The translations under genes were made by a program, and so were the position numbers. Below are positions 47,990-56,486 of a stretch of 64,000 nucleotides of DNA, one piece after another. Under the pieces are notes generated by a model that did not search any database, was not told the DNA's origin, and was given only the letters and a program-made list of their open reading frames with translations. The stretch spans positions 1,071,168 to 1,135,167 of the forward strand of contig NZ_OY764015.1 of the NCBI RefSeq assembly GCF_963667775.1. Reading direction: 5' to 3'. Position 1 is the stretch's first letter, and the number at the start of each line of letters is the position of its first letter. The DNA comes from an uncultured Trichococcus sp. Its GTDB lineage: Bacteria; Bacillota; Bacilli; Lactobacillales; Aerococcaceae.

Positions 47990-48499
47990 TCAGTCGTCAT
48001 GATGACCGCAACAAGCAGCAGAGCCATCATCTGATTGTTCTTTTCGTTTCAGCAATTGATAAAAATAATCCGGATCGAGGGGGACTTGTTCATACGGAAT
48101 ATCCATTGCATCCAAAAGGTGGATGGCATAGGAGTCGTTGTGATAGTCTTCCAAATAGTAGATTTTCTTGATGCCGGCCTGCAAAATCATTTTCGTGCAT
48201 TGCAGACAAGGGAAATGTGTCACATATATTTCCGCATCCTCGGTCTGGGCGCCGAATTTGGCGCACTGGAGGATCGCATTCATTTCCGCGTGGATGGTGC
48301 GGACACAGTGCCCGTTCACGACATAGCAGCCCTCATCGATGCAGTGGACATCGCCGGAAACACTCCCGTTGTATCCTCCGGCGATGATGCGTTTGTCCCT
48401 GACGATTGTGGCACCGACCTCCAAACGTTTACAAGTGCTCCGTAGTGAGAGCAGCACGCTTTGTGCCATAAAATATTGATTCCAAGGAATTCTTTCCAT
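47990..48499 (-). CDS. comEB: dCMP deaminase family protein (ComEB)
   Basis: ComEB (169 residues) is a zinc-dependent cytidine deaminase-fold protein. The HAEMNA motif and PCLQCTK supply the zinc and catalytic residues. The ATG at 48499 has GGAGG 10 bases upstream. It lies between comEA and comEC, as in Bacillus, but is not strictly required for transformation there. The C-terminus ends in an unusual Cys/His-rich tail, CCGHHDD. Confidence 0.93.
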   Translation of the reverse strand: MERIPWNQYFMAQSVLLSLRSTCKRLEVGATIVRDKRIIAGGYNGSVSGDVHCIDEGCYVVNGHCVRTIHAEMNAILQCAKFGAQTEDAEIYVTHFPCLQCTKMILQAGIKKIYYLEDYHNDSYAIHLLDAMDIPYEQVPLDPDYFYQLLKRKEQSDDGSAACCGHHDD

Positions 48500-48562
48500 G
48501 CAGTAGTAACCTCCATCCATATATAAAATTAAGTATACAAGAGCCGCTCCCTTGATTCAATT

Positions 48563-49255
48563 TTATTTTGCTCCGACCGTGATTAGATCTTTTAACCCCT
48601 CGAAGGTTTTTTCACCGATTCCTGAAACTTCCATTATTTCCTCGATCGCCTGGAAAGAGCCGTTCTCCTCACGATACGCGATGATGAGCGCAGCTTTTTT
48701 TTCACCTATCCCATTCAATGTCTGCAGCGATACCGCATCTGCCGTATTGATGTCCACTTTCTCGGTTCCGGCCCCCTCGCTTCCGATCTCTTGTTCGGTC
48801 AGTTCGTTTCCCGGCGCTACAATCGGAAGAACCGCTTCTTCCCCGGCTGCAGGAATATAAATAACCATCTGATCCGTCACACGTTGGGATAGATTCACCG
48901 TGTCGGCATCTGCCGATTCACCTAAACCACCGGCTAAATCAATTATGTCGATGACGCGCATCTCAGCCTCGGCTTGGTATACACCCGGCTTTTTTACGGC
49001 GCCTTTGATATCGACAACAATGATTTCCTGGATCGGCTCCGCCTCTTCCGGCTGTCCTGACGACAGGTTTGATTCAGCAGAACTTGCCGCCAGATAGGCT
49101 TCATCCAGCAACAACTCCTCTGCAACAGTTTCTGCCGTATTGAAGTATATCAATCTACTCAATCCAAAAAGACTTACAGCAAGAACCAAAAACAAAACGG
49201 CAAATCTGACCATTTCCCGCTTATGATAAGCAAGCCATTCCCGAATAGCATCCAA
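48563..49255 (-). CDS. comEA: DNA receptor ComEA with helix-hairpin-helix domain
   Basis: ComEA (230 residues) binds transforming DNA at the membrane. An N-terminal membrane helix (about 17-35) and a linker lead to an SLBB-like domain (VVDIKGAVKKPGVYQ) and two C-terminal HhH motifs (LNGIGEKKAALI and VSGIGEKTFEGL). Translation starts with TTG at 49255, just after AAAGGAGGG. The longer reading runs through this site. It is the first gene of comEA-EB-EC-holA. Confidence 0.93.
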   Translation of the reverse strand: MDAIREWLAYHKREMVRFAVLFLVLAVSLFGLSRLIYFNTAETVAEELLLDEAYLAASSAESNLSSGQPEEAEPIQEIIVVDIKGAVKKPGVYQAEAEMRVIDIIDLAGGLGESADADTVNLSQRVTDQMVIYIPAAGEEAVLPIVAPGNELTEQEIGSEGAGTEKVDINTADAVSLQTLNGIGEKKAALIIAYREENGSFQAIEEIMEVSGIGEKTFEGLKDLITVGAK

Positions 49256-49403
49256 GCTATCCCTCCTTTCGCATCCACTGAAAACATACGCGAAAAGACA
49301 AAGGAACATTCAGCTGCGTGAAATAATTTTCCCGGAAGGCCACGCCAAAAAGGTTGGGAGGGAAACCAGAGGCTCCTCTCCCAACCTTATGCAAGTATTC
49401 GAT

Positions 49404-49919
49404 TCAATCCGAGCGTTTTTTTCCCTTGAAGGCGCTGTCCTTGAATTTCTGAAGGATAGCGGCGTTGATGTTGGTCGGCACCAAGCTGGATACATCCCCA
49501 CCGAACATCGCGACTTCCTTGATCAGACTGGAACTGAGATAACGATAGTTTTCCGAAGACAGCAGGATCACGGTCTCCAGATCGGGGGCCTGCAGCTTGT
49601 TCATCGAGGCGATGCTATGCTCATACTCGAAATCCTTCACGTTCCGCACCCCACGCAAAAGCGCGCAGGCGCCGACATCCCTTGCCATTTCAATGGTGAG
49701 CCCACCGGTATGGCGGACGACACGAACCTGTGGAAAGTCCCGCAAAGCTTCGGCAACCAACTGGATTCTTTGCTCACCGTCAAATAAAGATTGCTTGGAT
49801 GTGTTGGTCGATACTGCAACCACGATTTCGTCGAAAACAATCGCTGCACGCGAAATTGTATCGATGTGTCCGTTTGTCAACGGGTCAAAACTCCCGGCAA
49901 ATAGCGCTGTTTTATCCAT
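49404..49919 (-). CDS. coaD: Phosphopantetheine adenylyltransferase
   Basis: CoaD (171 residues) makes dephospho-CoA from phosphopantetheine and ATP. The T/HxGH nucleotide motif is in GSFDPLTNGHIDTI, and SSSLIKEVA is typical of the C-terminal part. The ATG at 49919 follows AGGTTGATTCC by close spacing, 4 bases after rsmD. The rsmD-coaD order is conserved in Firmicutes. A palindromic sequence downstream (about 49344-49388) may terminate it. Confidence 0.96.
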   Translation of the reverse strand: MDKTALFAGSFDPLTNGHIDTISRAAIVFDEIVVAVSTNTSKQSLFDGEQRIQLVAEALRDFPQVRVVRHTGGLTIEMARDVGACALLRGVRNVKDFEYEHSIASMNKLQAPDLETVILLSSENYRYLSSSLIKEVAMFGGDVSSLVPTNINAAILQKFKDSAFKGKKRSD

Positions 49920-49923
49920 GGAA

Positions 49924-50490
49924 TCAACCTTCCTGATTGTAGTCAAACATTTCGATAGCGATGGTTCCATAAACAGCACGTTTCCACTTTCCGTATGGGC
50001 CGATCTGTTCCGGCAACGTGTTTTCCTTTGCCATCTCACAGACAAAGACCGTCTCTTCATTGACCAACTGCAAGGCAATCATTTCAGTGATGTCAGCGAC
50101 GGTCTTTTCTTCAGAGTACGGCGGATCAAGAAAGACCAGAGAAAATTGTGTATTCGGATTTTCTGCAGCAAAGGCACGAAGATTTTTTCGCGCGTCCCCC
50201 GCATAAAGGCTGAATTTCTCCGCTTCCTTCGTGATTGCGATGTTCTCCTTGATCGTATCAAGAGCTTTTCGGTTCTTTTCGAACAACACCGCTCGATCGA
50301 TTCCACGGGAAACCGCTTCAATCGATAAGCCGCCGCTGCCTGCAAACATATCCAGGCTGGTTCCGCCATCGAAGAATGGACCGATGATATTGAACAAGGA
50401 TTCTTTGACCTTATCCGTTGTTGGGCGTGTATTGCTGCCAGGAACGCTTTTCAGTCTGCGTCCTTTGTATTCTCCTGCGATAACTCGCAT
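49924..50490 (-). CDS. rsmD: 16S rRNA m2G966 methyltransferase RsmD
   Basis: RsmD (188 residues) methylates G966 of 16S rRNA. The SAM motif DMFAGSGGLSIEAVSRG and the catalytic DPPY motif (FLDPPYSEE) are clear. MRVIAGEYKGRRL is the standard start. It lies between ylbG and coaD, as in Bacillus (ylbH-ylbI). Confidence 0.96.
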   Translation of the reverse strand: MRVIAGEYKGRRLKSVPGSNTRPTTDKVKESLFNIIGPFFDGGTSLDMFAGSGGLSIEAVSRGIDRAVLFEKNRKALDTIKENIAITKEAEKFSLYAGDARKNLRAFAAENPNTQFSLVFLDPPYSEEKTVADITEMIALQLVNEETVFVCEMAKENTLPEQIGPYGKWKRAVYGTIAIEMFDYNQEG

Positions 50491-50534
50491 CTGTCCTCAC
50501 CTACAAAAAAATATTTTTTATTCCGGTACGCATC

Positions 50535-50855
50535 CTAAAAAGAATACGTCTTCGTTTCAAAAGCGGACTCGTTGTATTCCGCTTCAGGATTACTGCGGTC
50601 TTTCCTGCCAGGAAGAGCATTCTTGAGAGTCATGTCGATTTCAGGACGATGCGACAATTCCACTTTCCTGACAAAATGTAGACTGTTCAATTTTTCTGCT
50701 GTGGCTTGCGCCTCTTCTTGGTCGACGTACAATAAAACATACTTCATTCTGTTGGAAACATAATGGATATAACCGTATCTTTTTAAATTTTTGATTTGCC
50801 TCAAGGTATAGACCCAGACGACGATTCCCTGCCTTTTGGTCACTTCTAAACTCAT
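50535..50855 (-). CDS. ylbG: YlbG family (DUF2129) protein
   Basis: This 106-residue conserved protein has no known molecular function. The sequence WVYTLRQIKNLKRYGYIHYVSNRMKYV, split here around a central Arg-rich turn, matches YlbG. Its ATG overlaps the ylbF stop by 4 bases (ATGA), so the two are coupled. The position next to rsmD is conserved across Firmicutes. Confidence 0.9.
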   Translation of the reverse strand: MSLEVTKRQGIVVWVYTLRQIKNLKRYGYIHYVSNRMKYVLLYVDQEEAQATAEKLNSLHFVRKVELSHRPEIDMTLKNALPGRKDRSNPEAEYNESAFETKTYSF

Positions 50856-51304
50856 ATGTCTTCCCCCCTACCGGAAATATGTATCTGACAAGCTGCAGGC
50901 ATGTTAGAATCCCCTGATTGGAAAAATGGGTCCCCTGCAGAAACCAATATATCCGATGAAACGGCATGCGCCAATCGCTCGGAAACCTTGTCCAAAAGCA
51001 CTTGTAGTTCGCGTTCAGCTACACGAAAGCGATGGACGGATTCATCCAAGTCCATGATTCGTTTCGCCCGGTAAACGCGCTGTCTGATTTCTTGATAACC
51101 AGGTGCAAAATCAGCATAGGCCTCGATTCGCTCGTACACCTCTTTCGCTTCATTGAATGCCCGAATCTTAGCATCGGCTTCTTTACTTTGTGCCAAAAGA
51201 CGCTTTGCTTCCTTACAGGATGACATAGCTTCTCCGCTGCAGATCGCTTCCACAAGTCGGAAGGTTTGGTCTTCCAACGCAAAGTACTCTTCATTGATGA
51301 TCAT
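50852..51304 (-). CDS. ylbF: YlbF family regulator (RicF-like)
   Basis: This 150-residue helical protein belongs to the YlbF/YmcA family. In Bacillus YlbF (RicF) joins YmcA and YaaT in a complex that guides RNase Y mRNA processing and affects competence and biofilm formation. That role here is by homology only. AGGGG lies before the ATG. Cys residues occur near positions 22, 30 and 139. It is coupled to ylbG. Confidence 0.88.
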   Translation of the reverse strand: MIINEEYFALEDQTFRLVEAICSGEAMSSCKEAKRLLAQSKEADAKIRAFNEAKEVYERIEAYADFAPGYQEIRQRVYRAKRIMDLDESVHRFRVAERELQVLLDKVSERLAHAVSSDILVSAGDPFFQSGDSNMPAACQIHISGRGEDI

Positions 51305-51395
51305 CTGGTTCCCCTGCCTCTTGTGTTAATGATGTCTACTTTTTAGTATAGCTTGAAACGCTGGGCTACTCAACCGTTTTTTATGGATCCGCAGC

Positions 51396-52424
51396 CTACT
51401 CGCCAAAAAGGATCAATTGGTAATGCTCGTTGCTCGCCACAGCATAGCGCGTCAGATAGTCGTCAAAAATGATATTATCCTCTTGCAGCAGCTTCAGGAA
51501 AAACGCAGGGACACTGTAGCAGTCGTCATCAAAAACATAGGCCGTTCGCCTTTCAGGGACAGCTTCCGCCATTTTTTTCTCGATGTGTTGGTCCGATAAA
51601 GTGAAGGCTGCCTTAAAATCATTGATATCTGCTTCGCTCGGCATAAGCTCACCCGCTGCCTGACCCAGTTCCTCGGATTCTTGGAAAACCGCCAAGCCTC
51701 GGCGTTCCCGCATTATGCCCAATAAGCTTTTGATTTGCAGGACATTCTCCGCATCCGCAGCAACATTTCGCTCCCAGTCTTCACGCTCGGATTCATAGTT
51801 TTTTTCTGATGCGAGGGAATAGTATTCCAATTCCAGCAATGCCTCATTCGAAAGAAAATACATCCCATAAACCGTTTTCGTCACCTCATCAAACAACAAA
51901 ACCACAAAACTGTCATTCTCGAACTGGATCAAGGGTGTCCGTTCTTTTTGATTTTCCGATAAAGCTATTTCATACAGCGTACCGTCGACAGTTACTTGAA
52001 AATCCCTTGCCAGGTAAGCCTCATCAAGTACGTTATCCTGCGTCATACCGATAGTATACATGCCTGTTTCAATTTTGTTCCCCAAAATATAGAGGGAACG
52101 GATGATATCATCCTTGACGCCTATTTGGATGTAGTCAGTAGCATCGGTTCCGAATATCCACCATTCACTTCCTCCATAGGCTTCACCAACGCGTATCGGC
52201 TCGCCATGCTTAGCTGTGTATGCACCAATGGATTGGCCTATGTAGGACTCATAACCCGTCACAGGCAAAGGATACCCCTTATTTTCATCAATCGAAGTCC
52301 GCTCGTTGCTCGCAACATTCAATGAAGGCATTGCCCGTTCCCCATCATCCAAATAGAGCGGGAGCGCATAGGCTATGAAAACGAACAAGATGAACAATGA
52401 CACTACTTTGACGAAAAATTTCAT
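51396..52424 (-). CDS. Secreted or membrane-anchored YlbC-like CAP-associated protein
   Basis: This 342-residue protein begins with a single hydrophobic N-terminal segment (about 5-23) and then an extracellular CAP-associated domain with the pattern IGQSIGAYTAKHGEPIR. The C-terminal part (about 215-342) resembles a CAP/SCP domain in layout, but the usual active-site histidines are not apparent. AAGGAGG precedes the ATG at 52424. The neighbour ylbF-ylbG order matches Bacillus, where ylbC is nearby. Function is unknown. Confidence 0.78.
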   Translation of the reverse strand: MKFFVKVVSLFILFVFIAYALPLYLDDGERAMPSLNVASNERTSIDENKGYPLPVTGYESYIGQSIGAYTAKHGEPIRVGEAYGGSEWWIFGTDATDYIQIGVKDDIIRSLYILGNKIETGMYTIGMTQDNVLDEAYLARDFQVTVDGTLYEIALSENQKERTPLIQFENDSFVVLLFDEVTKTVYGMYFLSNEALLELEYYSLASEKNYESEREDWERNVAADAENVLQIKSLLGIMRERRGLAVFQESEELGQAAGELMPSEADINDFKAAFTLSDQHIEKKMAEAVPERRTAYVFDDDCYSVPAFFLKLLQEDNIIFDDYLTRYAVASNEHYQLILFGE

Positions 52425-52551
52425 ACCTACCCCTCCTTGTGATTGCCGAACGTTCAGAATGGCACAGAATACCATTATAAATACCATTATACTCTATTTT
52501 TGTATGATGCGAACAGCTTTCCTGCAGCTGAGTATGTACTGTTGTAGCCAA

Positions 52552-52592
52552 GCAAAGAAAAAAGAGCCGAAAACCGGCTCTTTTTTCTTTGC
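52552..52592 (-). terminator. Terminator after ftsW
   Basis: An 18-base-pair perfect stem (arms 52552-52569 and 52575-52592) with a 5-base loop contains the T-run in its own descending arm. Two more pairs (to 52550 and 52594) extend into the ftsW stop codon. Confidence 0.85.
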
Positions 52593-53762
52593 TTATTTTG
52601 GTTGTTTGGAAATCTGATCGTTGATGTACATGTTATTGACCAGTCCGATCGAAACGGCTGATACCACCAAGCTGGAACCACCGTAGCTGACGAACGGAAA
52701 GGTGACTCCGGTCAACGGCATCAGGCCGGTTGCCCCCCCAACATTGATGACTCCCTGAATCAGGAACATCGTGCCGATTCCGATGCAGACCAGTTGGGCA
52801 AACGGGTCTTTAATTTTGATGGCATTTTTAAAAATACGGTAAACCATATAGAAAAACAGCACCAAAACGAATACAACCCCCACCAAGCCCAGTTCTTCCC
52901 CAACGATGGACAAGATGAAATCGGTGTGGGGTTCCGGCAAGTAGCCGGACTTCTGGATGCTCTCACCGATACCTACACCGAAAATCCCCCCCCTACTTAA
53001 AGCATAGTAGGAATTCACCACTTGATAACCGGAATCCTGTATATCGGCAAACGGATCGATGAATGATGTGATCCGTTCCATCTGATAGGATTGGAAAAAT
53101 GGGATGCTGCTTCCGAATGTTTTCACCATAACAATGATCAGCCCGTAAGCCACCCCGATCGCCCCAAACGTCACTATTCCATATTTGACTTTGATGCCGC
53201 TGTGAAGGAACATAACCAAACAAATGAAGGCAATGATGGCTGCTCCACCGAGATCCGGTTGCAAGAAGACCATCAGGATTGCCGCAGACGTTAATACAAT
53301 CGGTTTCTTCATCATTTCATAAAAACGACCGTTTACGAGGTTCTGATGGCGGGAAATGAACAAGGAAAGGTAAAGGATCAGGTTCAATTTCATGAACTCC
53401 GCAGGTTGGAACCCAAAAGACCCAATATAAATCCATCCCCGTGCCCCTTTTGTTTCAGTACCAGGCCACAAAAGCAGATAAGCCAAAATACAAAAAAGAA
53501 CAACCAGTCCATATTGCAGCAGCTTATCGTTTTTGAATACACGCTTCGAGAGAAATGAAACGAACAGCGCCCCGAACAAACCCAGTCCAGCAAATAAAAT
53601 TTGTCTGTAAAAGAAATGTTCCGAATTGTTGTAATCCGTCAGGGCGCGATAACTGCTGGAACTGTATACCATCAGTATTCCGAATCCCGACAGGATGATG
53701 TATGGAATCAGCAAACGCCAATCCGTATAGGAAAATTTTTTCTTGATTGTATTTTTAATCAT
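52593..53762 (-). CDS. ftsW: Septal peptidoglycan polymerase FtsW
   Basis: FtsW (389 residues, about ten membrane helices) is a SEDS-family glycosyltransferase for septal wall synthesis. The family signature PEPHTDFILSIVGEELGLVG is present, split over the outer loop. The ribosome site AAAGGGG lies inside the end of ylaN, so translation is coupled. The ylaN-ftsW order matches Bacillus. RodA is the main alternative in the family, but the gene context favours FtsW. Confidence 0.92.
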   Translation of the reverse strand: MIKNTIKKKFSYTDWRLLIPYIILSGFGILMVYSSSSYRALTDYNNSEHFFYRQILFAGLGLFGALFVSFLSKRVFKNDKLLQYGLVVLFCILAYLLLWPGTETKGARGWIYIGSFGFQPAEFMKLNLILYLSLFISRHQNLVNGRFYEMMKKPIVLTSAAILMVFLQPDLGGAAIIAFICLVMFLHSGIKVKYGIVTFGAIGVAYGLIIVMVKTFGSSIPFFQSYQMERITSFIDPFADIQDSGYQVVNSYYALSRGGIFGVGIGESIQKSGYLPEPHTDFILSIVGEELGLVGVVFVLVLFFYMVYRIFKNAIKIKDPFAQLVCIGIGTMFLIQGVINVGGATGLMPLTGVTFPFVSYGGSSLVVSAVSIGLVNNMYINDQISKQPK

Positions 53763-53770
53763 ATGGACAA

Positions 53771-54070
53771 CTAAACCCCTTTGTCGGCGGAATCGTTTTT
53801 CGATTGATCAAAATAATTCGTGTACATGGCGTTCAAAGAAGCCTCCAAGTCACTCAATATCTTGTGTCCATCTTCCTTCGAGATGATCTCCAATTTCACG
53901 GCATAATCGACTTCACGTGAGAATCCGTACATTTGCGTATCCACCACATCTTCAAAGGCCGGACAGTTCGCAAAACAAAGGTGTTGTTTTTGGCTGTTGA
54001 TTAATTTGTAGATTTTTTCAGCATCTTGCATCAAGATTTCCAAAGCAGTTGTTTTATTGATGCTATCCAT
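53771..54070 (-). CDS. ylaN: YlaN family (UPF0358) protein
   Basis: This 99-residue protein belongs to the YlaN family, linked in Bacillus and Staphylococcus to iron homeostasis through Fur. The function here is by homology. The sequence FANCPAFEDVVDTQMYGFSREVDYAV, split at its conserved Cys-Pro, is typical. GGGGAGG precedes the ATG at 54070. It is coupled to ftsW downstream. Confidence 0.9.
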   Translation of the reverse strand: MDSINKTTALEILMQDAEKIYKLINSQKQHLCFANCPAFEDVVDTQMYGFSREVDYAVKLEIISKEDGHKILSDLEASLNAMYTNYFDQSKNDSADKGV

Positions 54071-54223
54071 TTTAATTCCTCCCCTCAAAAGTTAATGCAT
54101 TCTATCTTGAACTACCCCCGCAACCCTTGCGGTCGATACAAAAAGCGTATGGTGATTCAAGTTTATTATACCAAACAAATAGGCTAACGCCTACCGCCAT
54201 TCATGTGCCGGCGGATTGAAGAA

Positions 54224-54260
54224 AAAAAGGCCCGTAGCAATGGTTGCCACGGGCCTTTTT
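54224..54260 (-). terminator. Terminator after typA
   Basis: AAAAAGGCCCGT and ACGGGCCTTTTT pair, with GCAA/TTGC extending toward the loop. On the minus strand the T-run (54221-54228 complement) follows. Confidence 0.9.
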
Positions 54261-54277
54261 CAGAAATTGTCGTCGGA

Positions 54278-56116
54278 TTATTCTGCTTTTTTCTTGCGTT
54301 TAGCAGCTTTTTCACGCTCATTTTTATCCAGGATTTGTTTGCGCAGACGTACACTTTCAGGTGTCACTTCGCAATATTCATCTTCTCCCATGAACTCAAG
54401 CGATTCTTCCAGCGTCAATGTGCGCGGACGTTTGATCACGTTAGTGGAATCTTTGTTTGCGGAACGGATATTCGTCATTTGTTTCGCTCTTGTGATGTTA
54501 ACAGCGATATCGTTGTCACGAGCATTTTCGCCGACAATCATACCTTCATAGATATCCACCCCAGGTTCGATGAAGATCGTTCCGCGGTCCTCAACACCCA
54601 TGATGCCATAAGTTGTTGTTTTGCCCGTTTCAGTAGATACAAGCGCGCCTTTGCTGCGTCCGCCGATTTTCCCTGGCAACTCTGGCAAGTACGCTTCAAA
54701 CGTATGCGCCATGATACCATATCCGCGAGTGATGGATAAGAACTCAGTAGAGTAACCGATCAGTCCACGTGATGGAACAAGGAAGATGATACGGACTTGG
54801 CCATTGCCGCTGTTCTGCATATCCTGCATTTCAGCTTTGCGTTGGCTGATCGTTTCGATTACGGAACCCATGTATTCTTCAGGGGTGTCGATCTGAACAC
54901 GCTCAAACGGCTCGCATCTTACGCCATCAACTTCTCTGATGATAACTTCTGGACGAGATACTTGCAATTCGTAACCTTCACGACGCATGTTTTCGATCAG
55001 GATGGACAAATGCAATTCGCCACGTCCGGAAACGACCCAAGCATCAGGAGAGTCGGTAGGATCAACACGCAAGGATACATCAGTGTGTAATTGTTTCATC
55101 AAACGCTCTTCAATCTTGCGGGAAGTGACCCATTTACCTTCACGGCCTGCGAAAGGAGAGTTATTTGTCAAGAAAGTCATTTGCAGTGTAGGCTCATCGA
55201 TGTGCAGAACCGGCAAAGCTTCACGATGATCAGCAGGCGTCACCGTTTCACCGACGAAGATATCTTCCATACCGGAAATGGCGATCAGGTCGCCTGCTTT
55301 TGCTTCTTCGATTTCGATACGATCCAAACCAAAGTAACCGAACAGTTTTGTTACACGGAAATTCTTGAATGAACCATCCAATTTAAGTAAGGATACTTGA
55401 TCCCCAACTTTGATTGTGCCACGGAATACGCGTCCGATACCGATACGGCCAACAAAGTCACTGTAGTCGAGTAAAGCTACTTGGAATTGCAATGGTTCAG
55501 CAGAATTGTCGATTGGAGCCGGGATGTGTTCGATGATCGCATCAAAAACGTTATCCATCGTATCTTCTTGGTCATCTGGGTTGTCTGACATACTAGAAGT
55601 CCCATTCATTGCAGAAGCATAAACAACCGGGAATTCCAATTGTTCATCATCTGCGCCCAATTCGATGAACAATTCCAGGACTTCATCCACAACTTCAGCC
55701 GGTCTGGCAGTCGGTTTGTCGATTTTGTTTACTACTACGATAGGAACCAGTTTTTGCTCCAAAGCTTTTTTCAATACGAAACGCGTTTGCGGCATTGTAC
55801 CTTCATAAGCATCGACGACGAGCACTACGCCATCAACCATTCGCATGATACGTTCTACCTCGCCACCGAAGTCCGCGTGTCCGGGTGTATCCATGATGTT
55901 AACACGTGTGCCTTTATATTGTACCGCAGTATTTTTCGCCAAGATTGTGATGCCGCGTTCTTTCTCAATATCATTGGAGTCCATTGCGCGTTCCATAAGC
56001 TCAGTTCTTGCGTTCAGTGTATCCGACTGTTTCAACAATTCATCTACTAATGTTGTTTTACCATGGTCAACGTGGGCGATGATTGCAACATTACGAATAT
56101 CTTTTCTAAATTCCAT
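54278..56116 (-). CDS. typA: Translational GTPase TypA/BipA
   Basis: TypA (612 residues) is a ribosome-binding GTPase needed under stress and cold. The G motifs are AHVDHGKTT, DTPGHADFG and NKIDK. The EF-G-like domains III and V and a TypA-specific C-terminal domain follow. The C-terminus is Lys-rich. It is monocistronic. The -10 box TATAAT lies at 56183-56188 about 70 bases upstream. Confidence 0.97.
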   Translation of the reverse strand: MEFRKDIRNVAIIAHVDHGKTTLVDELLKQSDTLNARTELMERAMDSNDIEKERGITILAKNTAVQYKGTRVNIMDTPGHADFGGEVERIMRMVDGVVLVVDAYEGTMPQTRFVLKKALEQKLVPIVVVNKIDKPTARPAEVVDEVLELFIELGADDEQLEFPVVYASAMNGTSSMSDNPDDQEDTMDNVFDAIIEHIPAPIDNSAEPLQFQVALLDYSDFVGRIGIGRVFRGTIKVGDQVSLLKLDGSFKNFRVTKLFGYFGLDRIEIEEAKAGDLIAISGMEDIFVGETVTPADHREALPVLHIDEPTLQMTFLTNNSPFAGREGKWVTSRKIEERLMKQLHTDVSLRVDPTDSPDAWVVSGRGELHLSILIENMRREGYELQVSRPEVIIREVDGVRCEPFERVQIDTPEEYMGSVIETISQRKAEMQDMQNSGNGQVRIIFLVPSRGLIGYSTEFLSITRGYGIMAHTFEAYLPELPGKIGGRSKGALVSTETGKTTTYGIMGVEDRGTIFIEPGVDIYEGMIVGENARDNDIAVNITRAKQMTNIRSANKDSTNVIKRPRTLTLEESLEFMGEDEYCEVTPESVRLRKQILDKNEREKAAKRKKKAE

Positions 56117-56486
56117 TTGTTGTTTTCCTCCAAAATATTTACTTGTTTTTCACTGCTGTTTGATATGCCAACTGCTACTGCCATTATATAGTCGATCACA
56201 ATTCTGAATTTGAACTTCCCATCAGCTTTCGTTTGCGGAATTGGTGAAAACTCGCTGAAAACTCATGAAGACAACTATCAACTTGTCCAGTCTATCACCT
56301 CCAGAACCATTTGGAAAGAAAAAAGTTCAATGTAACGGCTTTCTTGAAAAAGTTTTTCTTTCGGATGCCTCTCCGCCAAGGCTGGCCTTGGCCAGCGCGG
56401 ATTCAAAGCGCTATACCCTCACCGGATTTATCCGCAAAAAGAGACATAATCCAGAATGATTATGCCTCCGATTTTTTGATTGGTTC
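56117..56486. other. 370-base intergenic region: typA promoter and icd terminator
   Basis: This stretch contains the typA -10 box (56183-56188), a GCCAAGGC/GCCTTGGC hairpin (56375-56392) with no T-run, an A/T-rich foldback with arms GAAAGAAAAA and TTTTTCTTTC, and the icd terminator. Open frames on the plus strand lack ribosome sites and are not called. Confidence 0.55.
56442..56469 (-). terminator. Terminator after icd
   Basis: GAGACATAATC and GATTATGCCTC form an 11-pair stem with one mismatch and a 6-base loop, followed by TCTTTTTG on the minus strand. It ends the acnA-citZ-icd operon. Confidence 0.85.

Noticed and set aside
56375-56392. GCCAAGGC/GCCTTGGC hairpin as a terminator
   Set aside because: The stem is strong, but no T-run follows on either strand. 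It is mentioned only as an inverted repeat.
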